A stretch of 64,000 nucleotides of DNA from Calliopum simillimum (Eukaryota; Arthropoda; Insecta; Diptera; Lauxaniidae). The position numbers were made by a program, and so were the translations under genes. The notes below the pieces were generated by a model. That model was given only the letters and a program-made list of their open reading frames with translations. It was not told where the DNA came from and searched no databases. The DNA is taken from positions 118,248,897 through 118,312,896 of the forward strand of contig OX638370.1 of assembly GCA_951812925.1 (NCBI GenBank), written 5' to 3'. Positions within the stretch are counted from its first letter, which is position 1; each line of letters opens with the position of its first letter. Positions 45,101 to 58,000 of the stretch are shown piece after piece.

Positions 45101-45147
45101 GACTTATTTACAAAATATCATATAAAGCAGAAAAATTTACTCAAATA
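42114..45147. other. Upstream (5') side of the LRR gene, probable leader intron
   Basis: Just upstream of the start codon the minus strand reads CTCTCTTTTTTTACTTAAAG, a splice acceptor, so this stretch is likely a 5' UTR intron. It contains a short perfect-looking hairpin at 42910-42958 and poly-A tracts (for example 44168-44190). A 62-codon frame at 43436-43624 overlaps a 94-codon frame on the opposite strand; neither is supported. Confidence 0.5.
42910..42958. repeat. Short hairpin, 18-bp stem
   Basis: GTTATTTAACCATCTCTG and CAGAGACGGTTAAATAAC pair with one mismatch around a 13-nt loop. It is too short for a typical pre-miRNA; it may be a transposon end or a chance palindrome. Confidence 0.5.
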
Positions 45148-45997
45148 ACACAGGTTTACTACAAAAAAAAAAAAAAAAAAATTTCATGGCGTTTTGACCA
45201 GACTATGTGTTCCCTAGGGACTTTGACGTCCTGAATCCGAATACTGGATCCGTTTTTTTCCCGAACGTCTGAGAAAAAAGATTTCAAGGTCATATGGAGG
45301 TCAAAATGGGGTTCATATGTCGTTTAGTAATAAATTCGCTAAAATTCTGAAACTAATTTTTAATCATTGGGCTCTTAGATCTTAAAAAGAAAATGTGATC
45401 AAAAACGCTATCTTGGACCTAGTTTCGGAGATATATTCATCAGAAGATCAGAATATATATCTTCTATGAAAACCGCTATAAGTTGGGAACCCCTGTATAG
45501 ATTTGGAAAATATTGGTGTCATATAAAAGGTGTTTTATTTTGTTGTTATTGTGGTTGTTGTTGTTGATTTATTTGTTGTTGTAATTGAAAAATTTCACAA
45601 AATTTCAAAAGAGCTCATATCTCGAAAACTATGAATCCAATTAAAAATATGTTCAAGACATTTTTACAGGCTGTCAAAATACCTTTCATATGACACCAAT
45701 ATGTTACAAATCCATCCAGGGGTTCCCAAGTTATAGCGGTTTTCATAGAAGATATAACCGGATCTTCCGATGCCTATATCTCTAAAAGACTAAGGACTTA
45801 ATGATAAAAAATTAGTTTCAGAATTTTAGCGAATTTATCACTAAACGACACATGACCTCCATATGACCTTGAAATATTTTTTCTCAGACGTTCTGGAAAA
45901 AAACGGACCCTAGATTCGGATTCAGGACGTCAAAGTCCCTAGGAAACAAATATTCTGGTCAAAACGCCATGACATTTTTTTTTTTGTAAACCTGTGT
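45148..45997. mobile_element. 850-bp foldback element with ~370-bp arms (family F, copy 3)
   Basis: The ends ACACAGGTTTAC and GTAAACCTGTGT pair. The arms continue through CATGGCGTTTTGACC (left) with GGTCAAAACGCCATG (right), GGACTTTGACGTCCTGAATC with GATTCAGGACGTCAAAGTCC-type sequence, and the shared family core CTATAAGTTGGGAACCCCTG with its near complement at about 45719. The centre has GTT/GTTGTT tracts. The core sequence and the phrase ATGACACCAATAT link it to the elements at 29112 and 30950. No transposase is present. Confidence 0.88.
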
Positions 45998-46031
45998 AAT
46001 TAAACGAAATATGAGGAGGTGCATAACAAAA

Positions 46032-46570
46032 AGCAATAATTCCATTTTTGGATTTTTTGGATTTTACGACTGAAATCAATTCTACATATTTAAATCTATG
46101 TAACCATTGTTATAAAACACACCAGGCGTCAATAATTTTACTGTCATTCAATACCAAAAATAATGGTTCAAACCAAAATGAAACATTTCCAAATTTATGC
46201 AATAAACAACTTCGATATATAAGTGAAAAGTCAATTATACAAATTTATTTCATTGTTATGCTAACTCTACAATATACATAAACTAATTTTTTTGTTACGA
46301 TAACTCTACATGGACCACCTTAGTCCAGAACAAAATGCAATAATTCCACTTTTGAAGTTTTTAAATTTTTTGACTGAATTCAATCCTACACATTAAAATC
46401 TATGTCAATTTTGTCAAAAAACATAACAAGGGTCGATAATTTTACCGTTATTCAATACCAAAAATAAGAATGTGACGGATCAAAACGCAACATTTCCAAA
46501 TTTGTTATCTAAACAACTTGAAAATTAATTGCCAGATAAATTAACTTTTTTATTATTTGTATTGTCCCTA
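46032..46570. repeat. Diverged tandem duplication, period about 304 bp
   Basis: Two consecutive copies begin GCAATAATTCCATTTTTGGA (46032) and GCAATAATTCCACTTTTGAA (46336). Shared blocks in order are AAATCTATGT, TCATTCAATACCAAAAATAA (first) with TTATTCAATACCAAAAATAA (second), and CATTTCCAAATTT. Divergence of about 20-25 percent suggests an old duplication. The open frame in copy 1 (46048-46281) is not preserved in copy 2, so it is not coding. Confidence 0.75.
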
Positions 46571-47219
46571 GAACCCTTCTAAACCACAACAACTGTTTTT
46601 AAAAGAAATATATATCCTACTGGCTTTAATTACTTTTGTGCGTTTATCCAAAAAATTGTTAAGATGGACTTATTGAGTTTTGTTATGGATCTCCTCATAT
46701 ATGTAACTAAAAAATTTATGTTTTGAAGTGTTGTTCTTTTAAAGCTGGAAAATATTCTACTTTAATAACATATACGATAAACCATATCAAACCAACCAAA
46801 GCGTCAACATTCACCATCTCCGAATTTAATGAAAATTTTGGGTATCAATGCCCAATATCAAACTAGGCCATGAATAAAATTTTGGTTTCTAACTTTAAGT
46901 GGTTTTCAAAATACAGGGCTATTTAGTTCGAAAAAAAGTACCAAAAAACTGTTTAAGTGATAAACATTAAAAGGCTGTAATTTTATAAGCAACTAACATA
47001 TATCTAAAAAATAAAAACCGCCTTAAAGGCAACTTAATAGGCTTCAAACTGTTGAAAAAATTTTGGCTTATTGTCAAGGTCGAATATCATATTTTCAAGA
47101 TCAAAAAGTTTCAAAACGTATACATATCTCAAAAAAACGACATTTTACAATTTATTACAAATCTTCTCTTCTTATGCGAGATAAAATTGTATGTACTTAT
47201 GTACCTATGTACTTATATA
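46571..47219. other. Non-coding, nothing recognised
   Basis: AT-rich DNA without bounded features. Confidence 0.45.
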
Positions 47220-47960
47220 TGTATGTTTGGAACGGGCAAAACTTTTTCTCGAAAACGGCTACAGCGATTTTAATGAAACTTCGGATAATGTTAGACATTA
47301 GCATACAATGAAGAATGAGCTAGGCTTGGACTTTGTAAATGCTCACCAGGGGGCGTGGCATCGAATTAAATTTTAAAATTGATATTGTCATAATTCGCAA
47401 ACCATACAAGGTATTTGAATGAATTTTGGTGAGCAGGTATGGCTTAATAATACCTTGTAACAAACAAAAAGTGAGCGTGTTCGAAGAAGTGCCATGCCCA
47501 CTTTTCAGAACTTTGAATTTTGATTCAATATTACTCGAAAACGACTCCAACAATTTTAATGAACATTTAGGGGATGTTACCTATGCAAACAGGTATTAAT
47601 ATGTGATATGCCGTTATATTGGGAAAACTCGTTGAAGGGCGTGGCACCGCCCACAAAAATATAATGCGCTATAAAAAGAAAACTACAATACTAAAGCAAT
47701 CTTTCTGAATTTAACTGTAGGGAGTCTACTTACTATTAGGCACCTACGACCTGAAATTAGGCAAAATATCGAAAGTGCGAGTGGAACCTCCCATACAAGT
47801 AAAACACATTAAATGCTATTTCTCGCAAATGATACAACATATTTTGATGAAATTTTGTATGCGGATCTGGATCAGGAGTATCTAAAGCATAACATAAAGA
47901 AGGCTTTGTTTAAAAATTGCCACGCCCACTTTTTTATCAAAATAAAAATTTTGTTTAATA
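47220..47960. repeat. Dispersed repeat with GGGCGTGGCACCGCCCAC units
   Basis: Two or three diverged units of about 290-310 bp share CTCGAAAACGGCTACAGCGA (47248) with CTCGAAAACGACTCCAACAA (47533), and GGGGGCGTGGCATCGAA (47349) with GGGCGTGGCACCGCCCAC (47637); a CCACGCCCACTTTT block ends it near 47930. It is the same general class as the 129-bp array at 15700-16400. Non-coding. Confidence 0.65.
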
Positions 47961-50900
47961 ACTCAGGCACAAAAAAAAAAAAATGGAATGAACTGTTTAA
48001 TTCTTATATGCAGTCTTATGTACTTTTTGACGCTGAATCCGTCTTCATCAGCAGAAAATAAAATAAGCCACAAAAATTTAAAATAATAACATTTTTTTTC
48101 TAGATTTTTTCAATAAAAAAATTCATTAGAAGCTGAGTAAACCTAGACTTTAAGCGTTTATTTTTTAACAGCTCTAAAGTGTGGAATTTTTGCTTCTCAG
48201 GTATACTCTGTAAGCTTTAAAAGCGTTTTTATAGAATTTTTTATCCTTTAATATAAAATTTTCTTCTTTCACATGCTATTTCGCTAAATCCAAAAGAAAA
48301 CAATAGTTCTAAGGCAATGTTCATATGATTTTTAACTGTTACTGTATGCAGGTATTTCATTAAATTAAATCTTCGCCATGATTACTAAAGATAACAGTCA
48401 TACAAATGGAATAACATATGCGGCACTCCCCGAATTTTTATTATCGAGTCATTTTCAAACTTAACAAGCTAATAATATTTAATATCAATATGGGTGCAAC
48501 ATTATACGCGTACGAAAATTACTAATACATATGAATTGCTGATTGTTGAAACCGCTCATGTTGCATTACGTTTAGAGGGAACATGTAAGGTTTTCAAATT
48601 CATCGATTCAAATGTAAGTAGATTCGCGTTATAAGAACGGAAGATCAACGTTATCGATATAGTCGTCGATCAATGAGTGTCATAAAAAGCGCAGAAATTG
48701 TCAAAAATTTGTGACAGGCTGAGAGGTAGCTCAGGAAGACGCATAAAATAAATATATCGTAGCGTCAATTGTCAAATCTTTTTATATGAAGGAGAACATG
48801 CCAAGTGTACCAGTCGAAAAAGTTTCACGTTTCCGATATATTTCAAATTTAACAATTTTGTAATACCAATTCTGGCATTAATAGTGCGAGAGAATTTTGT
48901 TATAAAAAACAGACGATTTTTGTAATTTTTCTATAAAGATTGTTTTTTTAAAAATTCATAGCTTACATCAATTTTGTTGATTTTTTAAATGTTTTAAATT
49001 TTTAATTATTAAATGAAATATAATTTTCCAGACTCAATACAAAAAAAAAAAAAAAAAAAAAAATTTGCTAAATCAACAAAAAAAAAAAAAAAAAAAAAAA
49101 AAAAATGTTTAACATTTGCTTTCAAATATAAAACAATTAATTTATTTAACAGCAATAAAATGCAATATGCAAATTACATTTTATTGCCAATGAGATTCGC
49201 AATGCCTACCTGAAGCGCAAAGATCCAAATGAATTTTTCGTTTATATAACATTCCAACTTAAATTTAATTGCGCAATATGTTCTTTGCTCAGCGCAATTT
49301 CTTTCTTTTTTTCTTCTTGTTTTGCCGAACAGGAAAGAATTCGACTTTACATTGCAGCGTGTGATAAAAATTCAGTAAACTGCACTAAAATGTTTAATGA
49401 AAACAATTAAAAGTTGATTAAACTCATTAATTTCTTGCATATGCACTTGAAAAATAAACACAAGCAACCAGTTGGGTAGGAGGAAGTGAAAAAAATTTAT
49501 AATAAAAATTAAAAACTGAAGAATAAAATCAATATTTATATCGAAAATTCAACGCCAATATTTTTAGACGTATGTTCTAAAAATACAGATATGCGTACAT
49601 TGCCAGAACGTAAGAATACGGTCTTTGGAAAACTCTGTTTATCAATTAGAAATATCCATTAAATTTAATGAAAGCGCAAGTTCTTGTTCTTGCGTAGGAG
49701 ATTTTCACACATTCAATTAAATCAAAGTACAAATGAGGGGTTGTGTAAATAAAACGTAATGGGTAGTATGCAGACTTTAAAATTTTAAGTGTTAAAAAAC
49801 TGTTTTTGAATGAAAAGTGTAGTGTTGTAGGTCATGTGTTAAATAACAAAGGGCGACAAAACAAAATGTTTTTCTGTGGCCTTAGTTTTTTGATCTGAAT
49901 TGACTTCAGTTCTTATGATATGGGTGATCCTCCGAAAAATGTACCATTTAATCTTCCGTGGCTTAAAACCATGATTAATTTGATATTTTAATTATTTAAT
50001 ACATATACTCAACAAGACCTTCTATACGAAGAGGTTAAAAAAAAAAAAAAAAATTCTAAATATTTTACAATTAAAAGTATTTTTTATAAAGTGCAAAAAC
50101 TCATTCTCCCGCCTGTGCCAAATGGCTTTTTTTATATACTCATTCTCCCGTCTGTGCCAAAGGTTTTTTTTTTTTTTTAATTTTAATTTTAAATTTGGTC
50201 TTAAAACGCTTAAATGAACTTTTTTAGAATCAAAATAAATTTTAGGGTTATTTTCGAAAATTTTGCTTAGATCTAACTTTTTTTTTGACTAAATTGAATT
50301 TTTTTTTGTTATGTAAATTTTTCAAACCGTAATTAAGATTAAAAATTTTAATTTCAAAAAAAGTAAGGTTTCAACAAAATTTTGAAAACCAACCGGATGG
50401 CAACCCCTAAAAATGTATATTGGATATTTTAAAAGCTTATTTAAGAGTTTTAAGATTAAATTTCATTTTATTTAATATATGGTTTAGCCAAAACTAAAAA
50501 AAAGAGGACGACCCTCAAAGTTTATGTACATTTTTAAAAAGGTACCAGAATTTAAGGCCATTCTATTCTATATCTTTCAAAAACGGAATGTTTTGGTACA
50601 ATTTTCGGAGAATCACCCAAATCCTTTCTAAAAAGTGCAAAAATTTATATTTTGTGGCACATTTGATGTTATAATCACACTTACAGTAAACAGCGCAATT
50701 CATTTTCGCTAATGACATCGGATAGCTATAATCTTCCTCATTAAACTTTACCTACCAAATTTTTCTATTGGATCCTTACATTCGCAGTTGGGATTAGGAT
50801 TTATTTGTATGGAGTTATTTTTATCGGTCTTGCTATTGTGTCAATCCAACAAATATCAAAAATAAATATTTAATACACAAATAAAAAATGCACATAAACT

Positions 50901-51130
50901 TCAATTACAAGCCAAACGCTAAACAAATTCATCATGCGTCGTCAATTGAAAATGATAATTTCTGTTTCACTCTCTTCAATTTTGTATAATTGTGTGTAAA
51001 TACAAATGAGCGCATTATTTGCGCTCATCGCGTAAGTGTTAAAAAAAGAAAATCAAGAGTCTCTCAAGAATTCGAAGCAGTAGAAAGAAAAGAGACAAAT
51101 TAGAATAAAGTTGATGTAGCAAGATAAAAC
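47961..51130. other. Non-coding, mostly unrecognised
   Basis: It contains long poly-A runs (49040-49063, 49078-49105), and a short direct duplication at 50099-50163 (CTCATTCTCCCGCCTGTGCC and CTCATTCTCCCGTCTGTGCC). At 51008-51028 a small palindrome GAGCGCATTATTTGCGCTC occurs. No gene recognised. Confidence 0.45.
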
Positions 51131-51142
51131 TGCGCATGCGCA
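51131..51142. promoter_or_regulatory. NRF-1/Ewg-like palindrome, possible promoter
   Basis: TGCGCATGCGCA is the exact palindrome bound by NRF-1 (erect wing in flies). It sits in an unusually CG-rich patch (about 51000-51330) with donor-like sequences on both strands (GTAAGT at 51032 on plus; its complement ACTTAC at 51223). It could mark the promoter of the LRR gene (leader exon expected upstream of 42127) or of an unseen gene. There is no transcript evidence. Confidence 0.35.
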
Positions 51143-54100
51143 TCGTCAGACGACGCACCCACAATTCACCTCACATTGCGTTAAGCTTTTCATTTATGGC
51201 CCAATGCACGTTGCAAGTTGACTTACGTGGGTGTTGTTGCATGTCGCAGATAAATGCCAGAGTGAGCTGGATTTTTTATTTCAATTTCTAAATGAATGCG
51301 CCTGCACTCAAAGCGAGACGAACAGACAGATCATTTGATTTACAAATTGACAAATGTCGGAAGTTAATTAGTTAAAGTCTTAGCAATTTCTCTTTCTTTT
51401 GTTTGTGTGAAGAAATACCGCGTCTTGTAATGAAAAGTGGGCTGATCGTAAAACAAATGCAATGAAAGTGGAGAAATTTGTTTCAATCAATGTCATAAAA
51501 TTTGGACAATGATTTGGAAATAATTGATACATATAAAAGTAAAATGGGAAAATCTTGCAAGAACTATGAAATTTGCTTCTCATAAAATTAATATAAGTAA
51601 TAATTGGAAGTTGAATGATATTTTTTTATTGATTGGTTAATATGGGCATAATACGATTTTATATAAAATGGTTGAAATTCTTTCATATGAACTTCTGTAT
51701 AAATTTTATACAAAAAAAGTATGAAAGATTTTTATATAGTGATACTATAAAATTTAAACCAAAATAGCTCAAATTGTGTTAATACTTTATGTGCATACAT
51801 TTTATACGAACAAGCATAAACGGTTTTATACCAAATTGAAGCATATATTTCATACCAAGTTTGGTGTGGATCTGTATTCATTCCAATTCGGTTTCAAATT
51901 TAAACTTAACTTATTTGCTGTGTATAGTTTTAAATACAAGCTTAGAAGCCAATGCGGTTAAGTCCAAAAAACTTAAATTGACGAAATTTGTGTTTTTAAT
52001 TTTATATTTTCTTTTAAATTCTTCTGAAGTTATATTACAAAATATTCTGAAGCTATAAAAAAGCGCTTTTTGACCTAGAAAAAATCCTTTAAAAACAAGC
52101 AGAATAGCATTTACTCTACTGAAATTTGGAAAAATCAGAAAATATCAAAAAATGTAATTAACCGCTTAAGCTTCTGGCCAACTCGAAAAATACATTCATT
52201 TGCTGATTGGTTTCCATATGTCAAGCTCTAACCGCCAAAAAAACTTGACATGATTTCGGATATTCTATCACCTCAGAGTTTTGAGCTATACGAGTGTATG
52301 AAGTTATCGAATAATTATATAAAAAAGTGTAGCTGATTTTCCTCAAGTGAATAATTATAAACCGGTTTTACTTTCAAGTTCTTTCTGATAAAAAAATTAC
52401 GTAAAATTTACCTTTTATTGAATTAGTATAAAAAATCGTTTATGTTGTCACCCAATTTATCTGTAAAGAAATATAAATAAAAATCATCCATTAATTATGA
52501 AATTAACATATCAATAAAGTTATGAAATACTTTATACAATAAACTATACTTGGAAAGCCATAAATTAAGCCACACTTTAGATATGCAGTCGGTTGACAGT
52601 ACAAACAAAATTTTTATTTTTTCGATGAAAAAAAAAACCCGATCATAATGAGTTGCTAAAGGTTTTTTTTTTTTTGACTTTTGCAAAGGAAAAGGTTAAA
52701 CTATGTGGGCTTAAGAGGAGAAACCTTGTTAAATAAGATCGATGAGAAAGAAAACTCGACCAGGTTAGATCAACAAATTTTTTAAAAATGCAGTTCAGAA
52801 TTATAATACTACCCAGTGTGCCAGACGGTTCATATCTCCGCTTTTTTATCCGTTACGAATCCGTTACTGATCCGTTTGCGGGAGAAATTCCCAAAAAAAA
52901 AAAAAAAACGATTCGTTAAAGTTATTATCTTGGAATACCTTACAAAATAAAGGCTCTCGTTTACACATGAAACGTGGATAAACGAGAGCTTTTCGGATAA
53001 GAACTTGCAAAAACTTGGAGTAAACGAACAGACTGATATTGTAAAAGTTCTCATCGGAGTTTTGAAATTCGAATAACTTCGTCAATATATCGTTTTCAAG
53101 TACGTCTATGCTTGCATGTGAAGTTCCACGCTCCCTTGGCAGAATTTGCTCAGTTGTTGTGAAATTTTTCTCCATTATCCCAAACAATGTTCTAAATACA
53201 TTTTTGGAATTTCAGACTATCTAAAGCTTTTGTATATCGTCCATGAAATTTGGTTGCATCATCTATAACAACGCAAAATTATCAAGAAGATAGCAAAAAA
53301 TTTTTTTAATATCAAGTCAACCGTTATATTTTTTGAAATTTCATGCAAAAAAGAAATCCTTGATCCGCCACTGATTAACTCTCACGTTATGCGGAAATAT
53401 CAATATTTAACAATTATCAATAATTGAGTTATTACAAATTATGTGCAGTTAATAATTAGAGAAAAAGAGAACAAAACTACTTACAATCAAAAACATTTAA
53501 AAGCTTTTAGTTTTATTAATTGCATTTTTTTATCGAGTTTTCAATTTGTACCGCAAAAAAGTAAAATAATTTCGAAAGAAAACCTTCTATTTAAATTAAC
53601 CGGCTGTTATTTGTACTACTTGAGTAGTTACTATTGACAGGCTCCCTCTTCACCTTTTGTTATTTAACTCCAACATAAAGGTACCTTACATATATTTCCA
53701 CACACCCTACATAGTCTTAAATGGGTATTATATAAACTTAATACAACATTTTAGATTTATTTTACATGTTCATTATAGAGAAATTAATTATATATGTGAA
53801 GCTATGCAAAAAATGGGTCCTTATTTTCACTGACAAAACAGGGCAAATTTTATCTGTCTTTAGTTTAAGTTGGGTTTCAGTGGTTAGACATATTCTGAAC
53901 ATTTTAGATCGATAATCAAATTACAAGTTTTTAGTGATGAGCAAAATTAGTCTCGGTAATGAGTATTGGTCTTAGTAATTTTTCGAGAACAAGACCAAGA
54001 TGATCATCACAACCAAGACTGCTTTTTGATAATTGTAGTTTATAGTTAATAGGTGTTTCACGCCCCTTTCGAGCATAAAATCATCTCTCAGCTCGGAATA

Positions 54101-54550
54101 TGGTAAAACTGCTTTGCACAAATAAGATTTAGAACTTTTGACTACTCAACAATCTTTAGAAACTTTTTCAAGACAAAGACCGTGGCCAACACTTCATGCT
54201 CAAGACATTTGCTCAGCACTATGAGTACCAATAAGATGGATATTATCCAAAAGGGACCTTATATTCCAACATTGATTTCAAAATGCCATAACTCAGTAAA
54301 TTTTAAGAATTTTCCGGTGATCAAAACGTTATTTTATTCAAAATATAGTAATATATCTGTGGCATGAAGGAAAAACTGCTTAAGTCGATTTTTGATAAGA
54401 AAACAAAGCAGTTTAAATTTTGTTTTATATGTAAGTGTATAATTTGCTTTGCTTTTTTATCGAATATCAACTTAATCAGTTTTTCCTTATTTCCACAGAC
54501 ATATTTTTAGAAAATGCAAAAAACCCGGTTTTTGATTTTGTGAAGGGTTC
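51143..54550. other. Non-coding, one repeat relative
   Basis: Near 51876-51924 a segment resembles the right arm of the short foldback at 6131-6300. A 107-codon frame at 52864-53187 (minus) has no recognisable domain. Otherwise nothing seen. Confidence 0.45.
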
Positions 54551-55034
54551 CACTCAAAAGCGGCCAAAAAATAGCGGCCAAAAAAAGGGGCCAAAAAATA
54601 GCGGCCAAAAAAAAGCGGCCAAAAAACAGCGGCCAAAAAAAAGCGGCCAAAGGAAAAAAGAGGCCAAAAATGGTTAAAGTGTTAAATTATCATTATTTTA
54701 TTAAAAATCAAAGACATTAGGTAAAATAGTAAAGTAAATTGACAAATTGTGTAAATAATACATGATAAAAGTTAGTTAAGAAGTACAATGAAGTTAATTA
54801 TAGTGAATGTGATTGCTGACATTAGTTACCTAATGTCTTTGATTTTTAACAAAATAATGATAATTTAACACTTTAACCATTTTTGGCCTCTTTTTTCCTT
54901 TGGCCGCTTTTTTTTGGCCGCTATTTTTTGGCCCCTTTTTATATTTGGCCCCTTTTTTATTTGACCGCTATTTTTTGGCCCCTTTTTGTTGGCCGCTATT
55001 TTTTGGCCGCTATTTTTTTGGCCGCTTTTGAGTG
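54551..55034. mobile_element. 484-bp hairpin element of GCGGCCAAAAAA units
   Basis: The ends CACTCAAAAGCGGCC and GGCCGCTTTTGAGTG are inverted repeats. Each arm is a run of about seven to eleven degenerate units GCGGCCAAAAAA or GGGGCCAAAAAA. Both arms then share GGCCAAAAATGGTTAAAGTG and AATCAAAGACATTAGG with their complements. The arms are about 175-205 bp around a loop of about 100 nt. No target duplication is clear. Frames across it encode only low-complexity KKPKNSGQ-type repeats and are not genes. Confidence 0.88.
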
Positions 55035-58000
55035 CTACCTTTGTGAAGAATATCAAACTTTTTGTAGAGCGCCACATATTATGAAAATTTTAAAATAAGT
55101 AACTTAGTTAGCTCTAGCAAAAGCTAGGTCCTGCCAATTGATCAGGCCTGACCGATCGACTATAATTTTCAGCGTGTGTGCATGCCATTAAAATGAGGTA
55201 AATTCAACATTACGCTTCACATTTTAGCTCGTTTTGATGCTGTTTAAGCTCCCCTCGTCACCTCCTTCCTAATGATTTTTTATCTTACTAACTTAGCCAG
55301 TCAGTTTACCAAGCTATTAGGCTTTTGAAGCTACAATTGTTTACAGACTTATGAATTATTCGTTAGCTTCGGCCGTAAGCGTGAGCGTTTTTGTTTTTTA
55401 GTTTTGTCTTACCAGAGATAATATTTGCATTTTAACTAAAATCTTGTTATTCAAACGAATACCTACAACAAATTGTTGTATCATAGAAAAAATAAAAAAC
55501 CAAAACCTAAGTGGATTTTTATGTTACGTATGAAATTAAAAGCGCGATTACTACGAGATGACGATACCCCTACCACGTGAAATATGGTAAAATACGGTTT
55601 GTAACAAACAAAGTCGCACTTAAAAGGAAAAATCCATTTGATAGAATCAATTTTTCAAATTGTTATTGTTTTTATATGATTATAGTGGAGAAGGTCATTT
55701 GGTATAAAATATCAATTTAGATTCAGAATATACATATTTATACATGTATAAATAATTTCATAAAATGATTTCACTTTTATGACTAAAATTCTTTAAGAAC
55801 ATATTATTATTCAAAGAACTTTCTATTTTTTATTTTTTCTCTGCGCAGCTACGTTTATTCGTACAAATATTCAAGTTTCTTCCGATGAAGACTAAAAAAA
55901 ATTTATACATAGGTGATCCTTCTCACCTTTTTATGCATCTTAGTTCAGCTTAGGTATATTTTTTTTTTTAGAAAAAAATGATGCACAAATCTTATGGCCA
56001 TTTAAAAAATGAGCCTAGAAGGCTGAGTACCTTAGGCAACAATTTAATTCAGCGCTGTTTGTTAAAACCAAATTATTTTAACTACTAAAAAGCAGAAATT
56101 ACACTTTTAAATTTTCAGGAGACTGAGCCCAGGAGGCTGAGGTTTTTTCAACGAAGATCTTGTAGAATTCAACATTAAAGTGAAATGGATTCATAATCTA
56201 TATATGCGAAAAAATTTACTACGAAATATGTATATTTTAAAGAAAATATTTCCCAGTGACCTGAGGATTTGACTGGCCGCAACACATTTTCACACACACA
56301 AGACTCGGCGTATCGACTAAAATATCCGCGATCTGAGACAAATGAATGCGATTCTAAGATAAGTTTACTTCGTTCAATCCCATCAATCAAGCAGCAACGC
56401 AAAAGATCAAAATTTTAATATGTTTTGATGTGCCAGGAGGCTGAGGTAAAAGTCGAGTGACAAAGTTCAATAACGTATTTTTTTATAAAATTTAATATTA
56501 CTTGCAGAATTTTACAGTCACTTCGCATGTACACTTGAAATTGAGTTTCATTTTGCATTAAAACTATAATTTCGGAAAAGAGACATGCCAGGAGGCTGAG
56601 GATTTGGGACTTTAAAGTAATATATTTTTATATGATATAGCTTTGAGATCGAGCTAATTTTTTAGGCTCATACTAGAAGTAACATAGACGTTTAGTTTTG
56701 ACTATAAATCAATGTTAGTTGGCAAATATTGAATAGGGTCAAACAAAGGTTTTGTTGACCTACATCAAATATGCATTTGTTTCATTGAAATGAATCGTCA
56801 TTTGGCAGATGAAATTTTCCTCCCAATATGGTTGATAGAATAGTTTTGCAAGACAATAGCATATCTTCTTGTATGAAAACATACACAATTTTGTTTCGAG
56901 AGAACGATTTAGAAAAATATTAAATATTCAAATATGGACACAAAATATAATTAAGGAAATGTAAACTTTACCTTTTTTGAGTAAATTGAATTGACAACAT
57001 GGTAACATAGAAAATTTCATTCAGAGATGCAGAAGAATATTTTTTGAAGATAGATCATTTTTTTTTTCATCCCTTCAAACAATAAATTAAGTAACTGCGC
57101 AAAAAAAAAAAAAAAAAACCCAAATAAAATTTCTTTTCTGGAAAATACGATTTACACATAAAACCATTTACATTCGCACGATGTGAATTTCGAAAGTTCA
57201 TATTGCAGCTGCTACAATTTATAAGTGCAAAATACACAAAAAAAAAAAAAAAAAAAAAAAATAATCATGAAGTGTTGAAATAAGAATTCAGTTCATAATT
57301 CTTGAACTTTCCTTTAAAATGTTTCGTAAAAATTTCACTACATAAGCCAAAAAACCAGTCCGCAACAGCTGGAAGCAAAATTTGGTTAAGCTAAGATAAG
57401 AATGACAGCATGAAAGCTACTACAAATATAAATATACTTAAGTGACGGCGAAGGTTTTATATTTTAAGCTATTGTATATGATGCAAAGAAAAGAGTCAAG
57501 GTTGATAATGCTTCAAAAAGCCCCAAAACATTCTTCATGTGACAATAAAAGCAAATACTTAAATTCTTTGGTAATATAATGAATAACACCTTTCGTAATG
57601 ATTCAAATGCGCTTATTTCCTCCATTTTTGAAAAAGTACTCAGAGGTTTCATAAAAAAAATTTTGTTATGGGTTAACTTTGACTTTGGTGGCTTTTTCCC
57701 TATGAAAATGAAGGAGTGATAATTCTTTAGATATGATACATTGTATCTCATGAAAAACTCTAAGTTTCTTAGTTCTCTTTTGCCAATACAAAAGAGCACT
57801 TTACTGAATTTAAAAAAAAAAAAAACACAACAGGATAAACATCCTATTTGACACACTGAGACCAATTAAGCAATTTCCTGTTAATAAACTCACAAAGCAA
57901 AATAAACAAAAAACAAATTCTGAAAACAAAGACAAATTTCAATGTATTCGTAAGAACGTGTATGTATGTATATATCCTCACCAAACATTAGCCATTGATA

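Noticed and set aside
52864..53187. 107-codon open frame on the minus strand
   Set aside because: No recognisable domain, overlaps another open frame in a different phase and runs through a poly-A tract coding for Phe; no splice or promoter support.
54435..55077. Lys/Gln/Gly repeat proteins encoded on both strands
   Set aside because: Both are translations of the GCGGCCAAAAAA hairpin element; the sequence is explained by the inverted repeat.
56100..56610. Resemblance of GGAGGCTGAGG to a primate Alu motif, suggesting contamination
   Set aside because: Only a 11-14-bp match; the flanking sequence is AT-rich fly-like DNA with no Alu similarity.
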